In this document: piece by piece, positions 24,486 to 34,587 of the stretch
How positions within the stretch are numbered: position 1 is the stretch's first letter
How the letters are laid out: each line of letters begins with the position of its first letter
Assembly: GCA_023053685.1 (NCBI GenBank)
Contig: JALIGW010000003.1
Span: forward strand, 142,717,508 to 142,781,507
Reading direction: 5' to 3'
Source of the DNA: Diadophis punctatus similis
Taxonomy: Eukaryota; Chordata; Lepidosauria; Squamata; Dipsadidae
DNA length: 64,000 nucleotides
Notes under the pieces: model-generated
What the model was told of the DNA's origin: nothing
The model's database searches: none
The model's input: only the letters and a program-made list of their open reading frames with translations
Program-made: the position numbers and the translations under genes

Positions 24486-25371
24486 AAGTAAAGGTAAAAG
24501 TTTCCCAGTCCAGTTGTGTCCGACTCCAGTGGGCAGTGCTTATCTCTGTTTCTTAGCCAAGGGAGCCAGCATTGTCTGAAGATGCTTCTGTGGTCATGTG
24601 GCCAGCATGACTATACCCCAAGGCCAGGGGCGGGTTGCTCTCTTATCTTGCTACCAGTGCGCTGTGCGTTTCATGTGCGCGTGTGCTTGCTATGCACGTG
24701 CGCCCCCTTGCGTGATTTTGCTTCTGTGCATGTGCAGAAGCAAAATCGCACCAAAATCTCGTGAGGGGACACGCGCGTGCATGCGATTTTGGCGATTTTT
24801 TGCTTACGCACATGCGCGGAAGCAAAAAATCACAAAAATCTCACGTGCATCCCCTTGTGAGATTTCAGCACGATTTTGCTTCCATGCATGCGTGGAAGCA
24901 AAATCGCGCAAGGGGGCATGCGCGCATAGCAAGCGTGCATGCGCATGAAATGTGGTGATGCACGCGCAGCGCAGCGGTAGCAAGGTAAGAGAGCAACCCG
25001 CCCCTGGCCTTGGGGTATAGGAAGAAAAAGCCATGAAATTCCAAAAAAAGATGGCGGCTCCTAGGGACCAGCAACCGACCGCACCGGGCCGGTAGCCTCT
25101 TGGTGACGTCACAAGCCCACCACTACCTGTGTGATAGAGTGGACCTTACCGGTAGGAACCCACCACTGCCCAAGGCACACGGAACACCTTCCCACCACAG
25201 TGGTACCTATTTATCTACTCACATTTGCATGCTTTCAAACTGCTACATGGGCAGGAGCTGGGGCAAGTCATGGGAGCTCATCCTGTCACATGTTACTTGG
25301 GTCTTGAACCCGCGCTGTCAGATTTCCAGTTGACAAGCTCAGTGTCTTTAACCACTGAGCCATCGCGCCCC
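24486..25371 (-). mobile_element. tRNA-derived SINE (third type) split by a hAT MITE
   Basis: On the minus strand the head reads GATGGCTCAGTGGTTAAAGA with a GGGTTCAAGAC B box, and the element ends GTCGGACACAACTGGACTGG. A 15-bp TSD TGGACAAATGCATTA flanks it at 24471-24485 and 25372-25386. It is interrupted by the element at 24625-25168, so the two SINE halves are 24486-24624 and 25169-25371. Confidence 0.85.
24625..25168 (-). mobile_element. hAT-like MITE, GGTGGGTTC family, with internal fold-back
   Basis: It is flanked by perfect 8-bp TSDs CCCAAGGC (24617-24624 and 25169-25176) inside a SINE. On the minus strand it starts CAGTGGTGGGTTCC like the copy at 60789. The right part of the minus-strand element is duplicated in inverted orientation: 24613-24655 and 24976-25018 pair at 42 of 43 positions, and pairing continues into the interior. 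The inverted arm includes 12 bases of flanking SINE and TSD. It carries AAGATGGCGGC at 25048-25058 and TGACGTCA at 25104-25111. Open frames inside are by-products of its palindromic repeats. Confidence 0.88.
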
Positions 25372-25386
25372 TGGACAAATGCATTA

Positions 25387-25747
25387 GAAACTGCATAGTC
25401 ATACTGGGCAGAGAATAGTACAAATTTGATGCATTTTTTGAATTTGTTACAAGTATACAATGTTGTACTTCATTTTAATATCTGCAGGATCCAGAGAAAT
25501 GGGAGGAATAGTGGTGTGATGGGCTCTCTGTCACAAGAATCGCTAGCCAATGAGTCTCACTTAAACCTTGGGATGGCAAGGTTTATGTGACTTTGGGTTT
25601 CATTCATTTTCTCAGCATTCAGCTTATGACCAGCAATGAATCTTACTGTAGTTCTTTATTATTGTAATGGAATATTATATTACTCTGCTGGTCCTGGCAG
25701 CACAACTGGGGACTTGAGGACAAAAAGTCTGCTATGCATTCTTATAT
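25387..25747. other. No gene recognised
   Basis: No recognisable element. Confidence 0.35.
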
Positions 25748-26003
25748 ATTCACGTATGGGCATGGTGTGGCTTGGTGGACATGGCTTGGTGGGCATGGCA
25801 GGGGAAGGATACTCTAAAATCTCCATTCCCACCCCACTCCAGGGGAAGGTTACTGCAAAATCCCCATTTCCTCCCGATCAGCTGGGACTCGGGAGGCAGA
25901 GAATAGATGGGGGCGGGGCCAGTCAGAGGTGGTATTTCCCGGTTCTCCGAACTACTCAAAATTTCTTCCAGAACTGGTCAGAACCTGCTGAATCCCATCT
26001 CGG
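25748..26003 (+). mobile_element. Fragment of the hAT-like MITE family of 36890-37091
   Basis: It shares with 36890-37091 the blocks GGCTTGGTGGGCATGGCAG, CAAAATCCCCATT, AGAGGTGGTATTTCCC and CCGAACTACTCAAAATTTC. Part of the block (AAAATC..CCATTCCC) is tandemly repeated. Termini and TSD are not clear. A TATG microsatellite grows from its right end. Confidence 0.6.
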
Positions 26004-26094
26004 GTATGTATGTATGTATGTATGTATGTATGTATGTATGTATGTACGGTATGTATGTATGTATGCATGCATGTATGTACCGGTATGTATGTAT
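26004..26094. repeat. (TATG)n microsatellite
   Basis: TATG units with a few TACGG/TGCA interruptions. Confidence 0.95.
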
Positions 26095-26177
26095 GATACA
26101 TTTGCAGCTTTATTCAGGAGTTCAGACTAGCATGTAACAATCCATCATCCTATTTTCACCCATAACAACACCCCATG

Positions 26178-26403
26178 TGTTAGATTCACACGTAAATGAA
26201 GAGGCGAGTCTCAGGAACAGTTCAGCACCTTTATTGTCTATTAGCTAGAACTAATACGGACTGCCAGCAGGCTGCAGGGAAGCTGCTTTTAAGGGCTTCC
26301 CTGAAGCTTGCTAGCCACTGACAGGAGTTTATTTCTCCCGCCACTAGATTAGCCAATCAGCGGTGGCTATGCAAATATTCACGATGTCCGTATGTACGTA
26401 ACA
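26178..26403 (-). mobile_element. Solo LTR of a Ty3/gypsy-like element
   Basis: 226 bp bounded by TGTTAG...GTAACA with perfect 5-bp TSD CCATG at 26173-26177 and 26404-26408. On the minus strand it has the signal order of an LTR: inverted CCAAT (TGATTGGCT), TATA-like CTTAAAAG, then AATAAAGG. The polyadenylation region resembles the LTRs of the complete element at 38874-43601. The CTTAAAAG motif lies in the loop of a 9-bp inverted repeat (26275-26283 / 26295-26303). No internal sequence is left, so LTR-LTR recombination is inferred. Confidence 0.8.
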
Positions 26404-26507
26404 CCATGAGATAGATTGGGCTGAAAGAATGGGTTTGGCCTAAAGTACTCCCACAAGCTTTGTGGCTGAGGATAGACTAGAACTTGGCTTTCCTTGTTTC
26501 TGGACCA

Positions 26508-27190
26508 AAACTTTTGCTCTTTTAATTATGTGCCATTGAGTCCATGCTGACTCTTAGTGACCACATAGATTTTCCCCCCATGATGATCTGTCCCTAACCT
26601 GTTCATTCAGGTCTTCCAAAGATTCAGTTATTAACCATTGCAACTGAGCCTATCCTTCTTACTGTTGGTGGTCCTCCTCTTCTCTTTCCTTTCACCCTTC
26701 CCAACTTTATAACCCTTTCTAGGGACCCATGTCTTAGCCTAATGTGTTTGAAGTAGGAAATTCTGAGCATGGTTATTTGTGCCTGGAATGAGAACTTTGG
26801 TTGATATGTTCGATTTGTCTGTTTTTTTGGCTGTTCACAATATTCTTTGGAGTCTTCTCTAACACCAAATCTCAAAAATCCCAATGCTTTTTCAATCCTG
26901 CTTCTTCAACTCCAATATTCTCTTCCATATAATATCACAGGAAATAGTGTTTGCACAACTCCACTCTTTGTAGGTATAGACAATTCATGATACTTGAATG
27001 TGAATATCTTTTTCAAGGCTTTCATGGCTGCTCAACCAAGTGCCAGTCTGCAAAATAGGCTTGTTCCTTTACTGTTGAGAGTTGATCCTAAGAGGCAGAA
27101 GCTACCCACCATTTCAATAGCTTCGTTGTCAATTCTAAGGGTGGTTTAAGCTTGTGATAATAGGTGAAGTGGATGCAGGCTAACAGTTCA
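26508..27190 (-). mobile_element. BovB/RTE-like LINE 3' region, decayed
   Basis: The minus strand encodes a fragment similar to the RTE/BovB ORF2 C-terminus (LRISYFKHIRLRHGSLERV, then KLGRVKGKRRGG) within 26624-26884. It ends with GTCACTAAGAGTCAGCATGG, the BovB-type 3' terminal block. Shorter copies lie at 38332 and 53768. Confidence 0.75.
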
Positions 27191-27396
27191 GAAGCTGGTT
27201 TATACATATATTGCTTTGAAGAAGACAGGAGTGGCAATTACAACTTTCTTTGTGCCATCTATTTTTCTGTGACATGCTTTCTGAGACATTGTATATCATT
27301 TTGCTAATCTGGCTTGTTCTGCTTTTCCTAATTTACATAGAGTATTGCCAGCATCTGAAGTCCTGTTCAGAAAATGCAAATGTGGCTAATGTACCT

Positions 27397-27990
27397 GTGG
27401 CTAATGTGTGGTTCGGTTCTGCAATCCAATAAGACAGACACAGACTTCAGAGGATAATCAGAACTGCAGAAAAAACAATTACTGCCAATCTGCCTTCCAT
27501 TGAGGACCTGTATACTGCACGAGTCAAAAAGAGGGCTGTGAAAATATTTACGGACCCCTCGCATCCTGGACATAAATTGTTTCAATTCCTACCCTCAAAA
27601 CGCTATAGAGCCCTGCACACCAGAACAACTAGAAACAAGAACAGTTTTTTCCCGAACGCAATCACTCTGCTAAACAAATAATTCCCTCAACACTGTCACT
27701 AAGGCTGCATTACTATTACTATTAGTCTTCTGATCATTCCTATCATCCATCTCCTCCCACTTATGACTGTATGACTGTAACTTGTTGCTTGTATCCTTAT
27801 GATTTATATTAATATTGATTGTTTCCTGATTGCTTATTTGTACCCTATGACAATCATTAAGTGTTGTACCTCATGATTCTTGACAAATGTATCTTTTCTT
27901 TATGTACACTGAGAGCATATGCACCAAAGACAAATTCCTTCCTTGTGTGTCCAATCACACTTGGCCAATAAACAATTCTATTCTATTCTA
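27397..27990 (+). mobile_element. CR1-type LINE 3' portion with short (TTCTA) tail
   Basis: ORF2 C-terminus plus complete 3' UTR ending CACTTGGCCAATAAAC and three TTCTA-type units. It is the same family as the minus-strand copies at 57101 and 60506. The 5' truncation lies near 27397. Confidence 0.85.
27409..27681 (+). pseudogene. LINE ORF2 C-terminus with one internal stop
   Basis: The frame reads NVWFGSAIQ, a TAA at 27430-27432, then RLQRIIRTAEKTI, LPSIEDLYTARVKKRAVKIF, SKRYRALHTRTTR and FFPNAITLLNK to TAA at 27679-27681. It aligns closely with the C-terminus of the minus-strand copy ending at 61229. A single substitution could account for the stop. Confidence 0.8.
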
Positions 27991-28360
27991 CCTTGTCAGC
28001 AGTGTCTATGGTGGGTGCAAAAGGGGATAGATTTACCAAATCCATTCTTTCTTCAGCAAGCATCATGATGGTAGAAACCCCTCCCACCCAAAAAAGGGAT
28101 GGAACCTGACACTGTAATACTCCTTTGTTATTCTGATGAAAACAGTCAAATTCGGCAAATGTTGTTGTACATCAGTGGACTGACACTCCACTGATGCAAG
28201 GAATGAAATGAGAATCTTGTATAGGGAAGGTCAAATACATGGTTGAAACTTTGTAAGGCTAATTCATAGATCTAAAAAAAAATCTCATCATTTTCATACC
28301 ACTGTGCAAAACAAGGAAGCAGTTGGCAGGTGGTTCTTTCTTACTGTATATTTTATTAAA

Positions 28361-28602
28361 AATTATTTATTTATTTGTGAGATTTATATACCGCCTCACA
28401 GTGCAAGCACTCTCTAAGCGGTTTACACCAGTAAGCAATGTATAGTTACATCGCCCCCAACAATTTGGGTCCTCATTTTACCTAGAAGGATGGAAGGCTG
28501 AGTCAACCTTGAGCCGGTGAGATTTGAACTGCTGACCTGCGGATCAGTGTCAGCTAAAGTGGCCTGCAGCTCCTGCCTCTAACCACTGCGCCACCTCGGC
28601 TC
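28361..28602 (-). mobile_element. tRNA-derived SINE, family A, copy 4
   Basis: Minus-strand copy with the family-A layout. A short deletion removes the CTCGGA part beside AAGGATGGAAGG. Confidence 0.87.
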
Positions 28603-29837
28603 ATTATTAAATTAAATTTAATTAAATTAAAACTTGAACTGCAAACTTAAACCTTTTCCCTTCACTTGAACTTATGGCCTTTTCGAAATCGGAATCTCCA
28701 CTTTGGATGAAAGCAGCATTAAGTCTAATAGCCTGGATTCTAATAGCTGGTTCAACTACTACAATGCTTCTGTGGAGAATACTGAATTTTCCCCCACCCT
28801 CAGATAGTTGTATATCATGTAAGTAATTGTTAACATCATCATGGTGCTTACATGACACATTACAAGACATGATTTGCATGCAGTTTAGTTTAACTAGATG
28901 AAGAGTTGGCCTTTTGACACGAATTGCCATCAGGAATGTATAGTAGTGGCCTGGAGAATCTCTGTGTAATTATGATGAATTAGTAAGTATCAAGCAGACA
29001 TTACAACGGCCTCACAAAGCATCGCCACACAAACACATTTTCAGCACTTTTCACGGGCAATAGAGTTTGCTCCATTTGTGGATAAATGGCCAGATTTCTC
29101 ATTCTATAGCTTTCTTACACATATCTCTCACCCATAGTATAGTTAACATTATGCACTGCCAGTTTTTCCACGGACACATATACTGCAGTTTGAATCACTA
29201 TAAAAAGAACCCGAAACTGGAAATTAGGAATGACATATTCAAGATAAAAGAGCGGTCGCTGCAGAAACAGTCTCTGATGAAGATTTAGAATGGAGGCTGA
29301 GCCGTGTGAATTGTTTATCCGTTCTGCCACGCTATTGCTGCAAACCAAGAATGGTGTAATAATTTATTTGGAAAACCATAGCTTAGTACAGTGGAGGGGA
29401 AAAAGGAAAAAGTAATCCGGTGCAGCTTTGACAGGCAAGGCAGAAAGATATGAAAAGGAGAAGCAAATCTATTTTTTGAGATGTGGGCAAGAACTATGAA
29501 TGAATAGACAGTAGCAGTAATGTAGATTTGCTGTGCTTCAGATGTTTTAGCAGATGGCCAGCTATGTGTGATTTTGAGAGGAGGGGAGAATGTAGGAAAG
29601 TGTGATATATATCCTGTGTATAATGCATGTTATTGCTTTTTATTGCTCAGTGCATCTGTACTATGGCTTATCATGCTTACAATCATTCTTACAATGGGAA
29701 AGCCAGACATTGTGTACTGGTTCTAAGAATGTAGATTTTTATCACGTTTTTCTTAGTAACTTTGTGGTTTTAGAAGCCACCCTTTGAACATTTTCTTCCT
29801 CTAATTCCCCTCCCCCCCCCGTGTGATACGTTTTTCA
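28603..29837. other. Non-repetitive stretch with octamer motif; possible conserved non-coding DNA
   Basis: No transposon block or coding motif recognised. The part at about 28640-29340 has a balanced, non-simple composition and contains ATTTGCAT, the POU octamer, near 28871. Vertebrate enhancer-like elements often look like this, but conservation cannot be assessed here. Confidence 0.3.
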
Positions 29838-30238
29838 TCTTTTTAAAAATAATTTTTATTAAAAGATTTTTTTTTACAATCCGGGTAATAAAACATAAAC
29901 ATGCAGTGCAGGGGTGGGTTCTACTTACCTTCCCCACTGTTTCACATTGCGACGGAAGTGCATGTTTTTCGCGTGCGCGTCCCTTCCCGGAAATGACCCT
30001 CTGCGCATACGCAGTACTTAAAAAAAGCTTCTGCTCATGCGCAGAAGGAAAAACAAAATGGTGTTGGCGAAAGAACTGGCTCGGGGGAGTGGCAGGACTG
30101 GATCGCTGCCGGTTCTAGCGACTCAGGCCGCCATGTTACTACCGGTTCTATAGAACCGGTCCAAACTGGCAGGACCCCACCTCTGATGCAGTATAACTTT
30201 ATACAAAAGAAAGAGGGAAGAAAGATATAAAACAAGTG
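29838..30238 (-). mobile_element. Possible L1 3' UTR/poly(A) end, interrupted
   Basis: Minus-strand A-rich end with AATAAAAAT-type signal at 29838-29900. It continues after the MITE at 29909-30185 as a pyrimidine-rich segment. Weak, based only on composition and layout. Confidence 0.3.
29909..30185 (-). mobile_element. hAT-like MITE, GGTGGGTTC family, 277 bp
   Basis: CAGGGGTGGGTTC at the left and GACCCCACCTCTG at the right, with flanks ATGCAGTG / ATGCAGTA (7 of 8). It contains GCCGCCATGTT, one base off the YY1-type motif of its sisters. Confidence 0.88.
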
Positions 30239-30240
30239 TA

Positions 30241-30626
30241 GATAGTCCTCGACTTATGACCACAATTGAGTTCAACATTTCTATCGCTATTTGTTAAGTG
30301 AATCTTGTTCCATTTGATGACCTTTCTTGCCACAGTTGTTAAGCAAAACCCTGCAGTTGTTAAGTTAGTCACATGGTTGTTAGGTGAGTTTTGCTGCCCC
30401 ACTGACTTTGTTTGTCAGAAGGTCACAAAAGGGGATCACAGGATTTCCCAGGACCCTGCAACTGTCATAAATATGAATCAGTTGCCAAGCACCTGAATTT
30501 TGATCACATGATCATGGGGATGCTGCAAAGGTTGTAATTGTGAAAAACGGTCGTAAGTCACTTTTTTGGTGCTGTTGTAACTTTGAACGGTCACTAAATG
30601 AACTGTTGTAAGTCGAGGATTGCCTG
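30241..30626. mobile_element. TA-flanked MITE (CTCGACTTA family), 386 bp
   Basis: The ends ATAGTCCTCGACTTA and TAAGTCGAGGATTGCC are inverted repeats between TA dinucleotides. Internal repeats of GTTGTTAAG type occur. No coding capacity. Confidence 0.8.
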
Positions 30627-30943
30627 TACCTTGTATATTATTTCCTAAGCAACTCTCTAATAATATAGACTGGAAACAGATGATCTCACCTCTCTGCCCA
30701 GACAGTTGAGGATTGTACGATAGAAGAATTGTTGGTGGTTTTTGGATACCGACCCATGTTTTACTGATATTGTGGTCAGAATTTTATACTGCTTCAGAAT
30801 CCTATAAGATTACATTGAGAAGAGTAGATAGAGAAACAAAAGACACCTCCTGGAAGGCAGGCTTGTCTTTTTAGATTTTAAATTTTATTGCAATTTTTAA
30901 AATAAACACTAGAAGAAAATAATGTGCACAAAAATGTACATGT

Positions 30944-31870
30944 TTGTTTATTTAATGGATTTATATAGCCTCCCATCCAGGGGTGGGTTCCTCCCGGTTC
31001 AGACCGGTTTGCCCAAACCAGTAGCGACCCGCTGGTGATGTCACAATGACATCACCGAACCGGATCGGTCGGTGCCGGTCCGTGGGCGCTGCCATCTTTT
31101 TTTTAAAAAAAATTCAAATTCCCCCCCCCCGAAATTTTCTTCTTCTTTTTCTTCTGTGCATGCACAGAAGCCGAATTTCCAGCACTGCGCATGTGTTGCC
31201 ATTTAGTTTTCAGCTTTAAAAAAAAATCGGGTTTTTTTGCACTGCGCCCACGCGGCACGGGAGGAAGCGAACCGGCAGCGAGGTAAGTTGGAACCCACCC
31301 CGCTCCCATCTCACACAATATGAGCCTGGCAGCGTACAAACATATTAACAATTAAAACTGTAAAAGACAAACATAAATAAGAAGCCTAAGAAACCCAAGA
31401 ATGTGGGGGAACAACAATCATTTGACATCATATAACCAATTTGCAGGCTCACCATGGGATCCTCAAACGTTGATGAAAAAAATAGGTTTCAAGGACCTTC
31501 TGAAGGCAGACAAGGATGGGGCCAACCTCAACTCACGGGAGAATGATGTACCAGTGGGCAAAGGACACAGCTTCCACAGCAAACCCCTCCTATTCAATTG
31601 ATGGGATGGGGAGATGAAATCAGAAAAAAATAGTCTCTCAAATAACCTTGTCCCATGCCTTTAAACCTTGTCCCATGCCTTTAAAGGCAAAACACAACAC
31701 CTTGATTTGCACTCAGTATTAAACCAGCAGCCAATGTAATTTGTGGACAAGATATGCAATGTGTACCATCCTTGGGGGTGCACATAGCTGTCTGCACAGC
31801 TGTATTCCATATCAGCTGAAGCTTCTCAATGTTCTTCAAGCTTAAGCTCTGGACCAAACTGGCTCTCATT
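30944..31870 (-). mobile_element. Decayed L2/CR1-like LINE, interrupted by a hAT MITE
   Basis: The left end (30944-30977 and 31303 on) has the TTTATATAGCC...CACAATATGAGCCTGG 3'-end layout. The right end reads, on the minus strand, as a decayed version of the LINE block that includes CAGCTGATATGGAATACAGC and ATTGGCTGCTGG. Frames are broken throughout. A 20-bp tandem duplication lies at 31644-31684. Confidence 0.5.
30978..31302 (+). mobile_element. hAT-like MITE, GGTGGGTTC family, 325 bp
   Basis: CAGGGGTGGGTTCC to GGAACCCACCCCG with a perfect 8-bp TSD CTCCCATC at 30970-30977 and 31303-31310. It contains a TGATGTCA...TGACATCA inverted pair near the left end and the CTGCCATCTTTT block. Confidence 0.92.
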
Positions 31871-32000
31871 TGTTGACTTATTTTGAAGTCAGTTTCAAAA
31901 CTGGCGTTGTTGATGTAAATTGGAAATAACTCAGTCAGACATGTCCACAGCAGTCAAGAATCTATAAATTTGTTAAAAATAAACACCTATTAAATATATA

Positions 32001-32068
32001 TTAATGTACTAATTGTACTAATTATATATTATTAATGTACTAAATGTACTAATATACTAAGTGTACTA
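32001..32068. repeat. Degenerate GTACTAAT-type tandem repeat
   Basis: Units like TGTACTAAT recur with small changes just left of the MITE at 32077. Confidence 0.6.
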
Positions 32069-32076
32069 ATTTATAC

Positions 32077-32436
32077 CAGGGGTCCCCAATCCCTGGGGCG
32101 CGGCCCAATACTGGGTGTTGAACCAGCAGTGGGTTGCTCCCAGTTTGGCCTGGTTCTGCGAACCGGTAGTGGCAGCGGGAGGCTCCACCCACCCGCCCGG
32201 GACACTTCTGCACATGTGCAGAAGCGTCGCACATGTGCATGAACCAGTAGCAACGGGTTTTAGAACCCACTACTGCCTTGAACCCTTCGGAACAGGGCTG
32301 TGGAAGTGACAGCTGTGCACATGTATCCCCACTTGTGGAGTTGCACACATGCATGCTTGCCCACCCCTCATGCGGAACCATCACCTCTGCCCCTCCCCTG
32401 GCCAGTCCACAAAGTCAGAAGGGTTGGGGAACTCTG
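32077..32436. mobile_element. hAT-like MITE, CAGGGGTCCCC family, 360 bp
   Basis: CAGGGGTCCCCAATCCCTG at the left pairs with GGTTGGGGAACTCTG at the right. A perfect 8-bp TSD ATTTATAC lies at 32069-32076 and 32437-32444. It contains a second MITE at 32124-32275. The sister copy is at 37918. Confidence 0.9.
32124..32275 (+). mobile_element. Short GGTGGGTTC-related hAT-like MITE nested in another MITE
   Basis: CAGCAGTGGGTTGC to AGAACCCACTACTG with flanks TGTTGAAC / CCTTGAAC (6 of 8). It lies wholly inside the element at 32077-32436. Same subtype as 48915-49081, with the shared CTCCACCCACCCGCC block. Confidence 0.75.
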
Positions 32437-32444
32437 ATTTATAC

Positions 32445-33784
32445 TATATTAGTTGTGGGCAATCATGGCAGGAAGCTTTATGGCCTCAGACAAATCATGA
32501 GGTTTCCTTAATATGCATTAAAAAAAATACTTTTGAAAAAAAAGTGCATATTTTTACAGAGTAAAAGCTAAACATCTGACATATTCTGGATGAAGCAAGA
32601 AATACATGAGGGAACTATGAAAATTCACGACAACATTAAGTCTTACAGAGTAATAAATATATGGGTCACTTTGATATGTAGTGGTGTCATTTTGTTGGCA
32701 TGTTTAAAGTGTCCAGAGTTAAGAACAAAGATTATTGTGACAAGTTAGAGACTAACCAATTTATTACGGGATAATTTTTCATGGGCTAATTATTCAGAAA
32801 GTGATGCTATATAGCTTTTAAGGGCCCCCAATGCTATAAAATGTTGTAGTCACGTCTGAAAAAAAGTTAAAAAGAAAATTCTAGTGAGCAATCACAGGGG
32901 ATCCCTGAAAGTAGAATGCTGATTTGAGGACCACAGATCATGTAAAGACACATACAAAATTCAGGCAATTATGTTTAAAATCACCCAGCCCAGACTTCAT
33001 CATATAGAAATCAACTCCACAACCGCAGCAATCTTTGCATTCATTTTTGAACTAGTTCAATACGCCATAGGAGAAAAACAAATGGATTCCTAAGGAGCAC
33101 CGGAGTTATTATGGAATACAGGCAGGTCTGTATATGTAAACAATCAAATATCTTGATCACAGCAATAATGCAGCTCCTTTGCCTCCGAAAAGGAGAGGGC
33201 TAAACCATACTCATGAGCTTTAATCTTATTAGAAATCCATGTCTCAGCTGACCTTGTAACACTACTGATTGACTGCCATGAATGACACAGGGTTAGAATT
33301 AGGCCAGCGAGGGAACAGACTGAGCACACAGACAGTGGTCTGTGGGAAAATAGTCCTGGCCTGGAGGGCTAGGGAGGGGGTGGGGATGGGAGGTGAAAGA
33401 CTGAAACAGTTACCAGCCAATGCATGTATTAGATGTCTTTATTCCTTTTCCTCAGTGTCTGCTACACCTAGGCTCAGACAAATGTTAATCTATCTAAACA
33501 TATATTGAGGATACCTAAAGTTCCTACCCGCTGTGCAAATCCTCATGATATTTAACATGAAATAGAACAATAAAAACTGGGTAGATGTCTCAAAATGTTC
33601 TGTTTACTGTAATATAATTTAGCTCACAGCGTAATCCTAGTCAGTAATTGAGGTATGATTGTGAGGGCAGGCCTGTAGTGTATATCTCCATTCTGTTATT
33701 TCTTCATTCAACCAATTCATTCACAATTGTAAAAGATCACTTCCTCTGTGAAGGCTGCCCATATTTGATCTCCCAGAATGCCAA
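32445..33784. other. No gene recognised
   Basis: AT-rich to mixed sequence with no recognised element. Confidence 0.35.
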
Positions 33785-34385
33785 CCCTGTTTTCCCCAAA
33801 ATAAGACCTCCCCAGATAATAAACCCAATCAGGCTTTTGAGCGCATGCGCTAAAATAAGCCCTCCCCAAAAATATTTAAACGCATGCGCAGCCAGTCCCT
33901 GCCATTTCCGCTGGTTGCTTGCCACGCAAACAACATGAGGTGAGGAGGCAAGGCTGGAGGGGGGGAAGGGAGGGGAGAACATGACCCACACATCCCACAT
34001 GCACTTACCTAACCACTGCTCCCGCAACCCTAGCTACCGCATCCCTTCTGTCATGCTAATGGCCGCCGCAAAAGCCATTAGCGAAGAACAGGGAGGCAAT
34101 GGTGGAGACAGGACATCTGGTCGCAGCGGCATGGCTGGGCCAATGGCATGGTGCAGAGTCCTGGGAAGCATGGCTGGAAGCGTGTGCACAGCCTCGGGGC
34201 GAACAGCTGACGAGTGGCTGTGTTGCTCTACCACAGCAGTGCAACACAGCAGCAGCCATGAGGTGACCACGCTCGCCGCCTCCTGCACCTCAAAAATGAT
34301 AAGACCTCCCCAAAAATAAGGCCAAGCACTTATTTCGGGGCTCAAAAGAAAATAAGACCCTGTCTTATTTTTGGGGAAACACGGG
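33785..34385. mobile_element. MITE, CCGTGTTTCCCC family, about 600 bp
   Basis: CCTGTTTTCCCCAAAATAAG at the left mirrors TTTTTGGGGAAACACGGG at the right, with the AATAAGACC block repeated in both arms. The GC-rich interior carries frames on both strands that have no family motifs. The left flank has lost the expected TA. Confidence 0.75.
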
Positions 34386-34587
34386 TAGGAATGGATCAAG
34401 AGTGCAACCTGTTCTGGCTCCAGAAGAGCAGAATCAGAACTCAGATCTAGATGACCCTTGTGCATGCCAGATATTTATTTGACTTCTATAGCTGCCTATC
34501 TCAACTAGTGACTCTGAGCAGGATACATCACACAACGTAAGACAACTAAAACTATTATAATAATTTAACCAGCACAAAATAAATATA

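Noticed and set aside
24598..25112. Overlapping frames of 60-116 codons on both strands
   Set aside because: They lie inside the palindromic MITE and reflect repeated CGCATGCGCGGAAG-like units; the same pattern recurs in 60728-61199.
33785..34385. Coding exon suggested by 112- and 143-codon frames
   Set aside because: Both frames run into the MITE terminal repeats and lie on opposite strands of its GC-rich interior.
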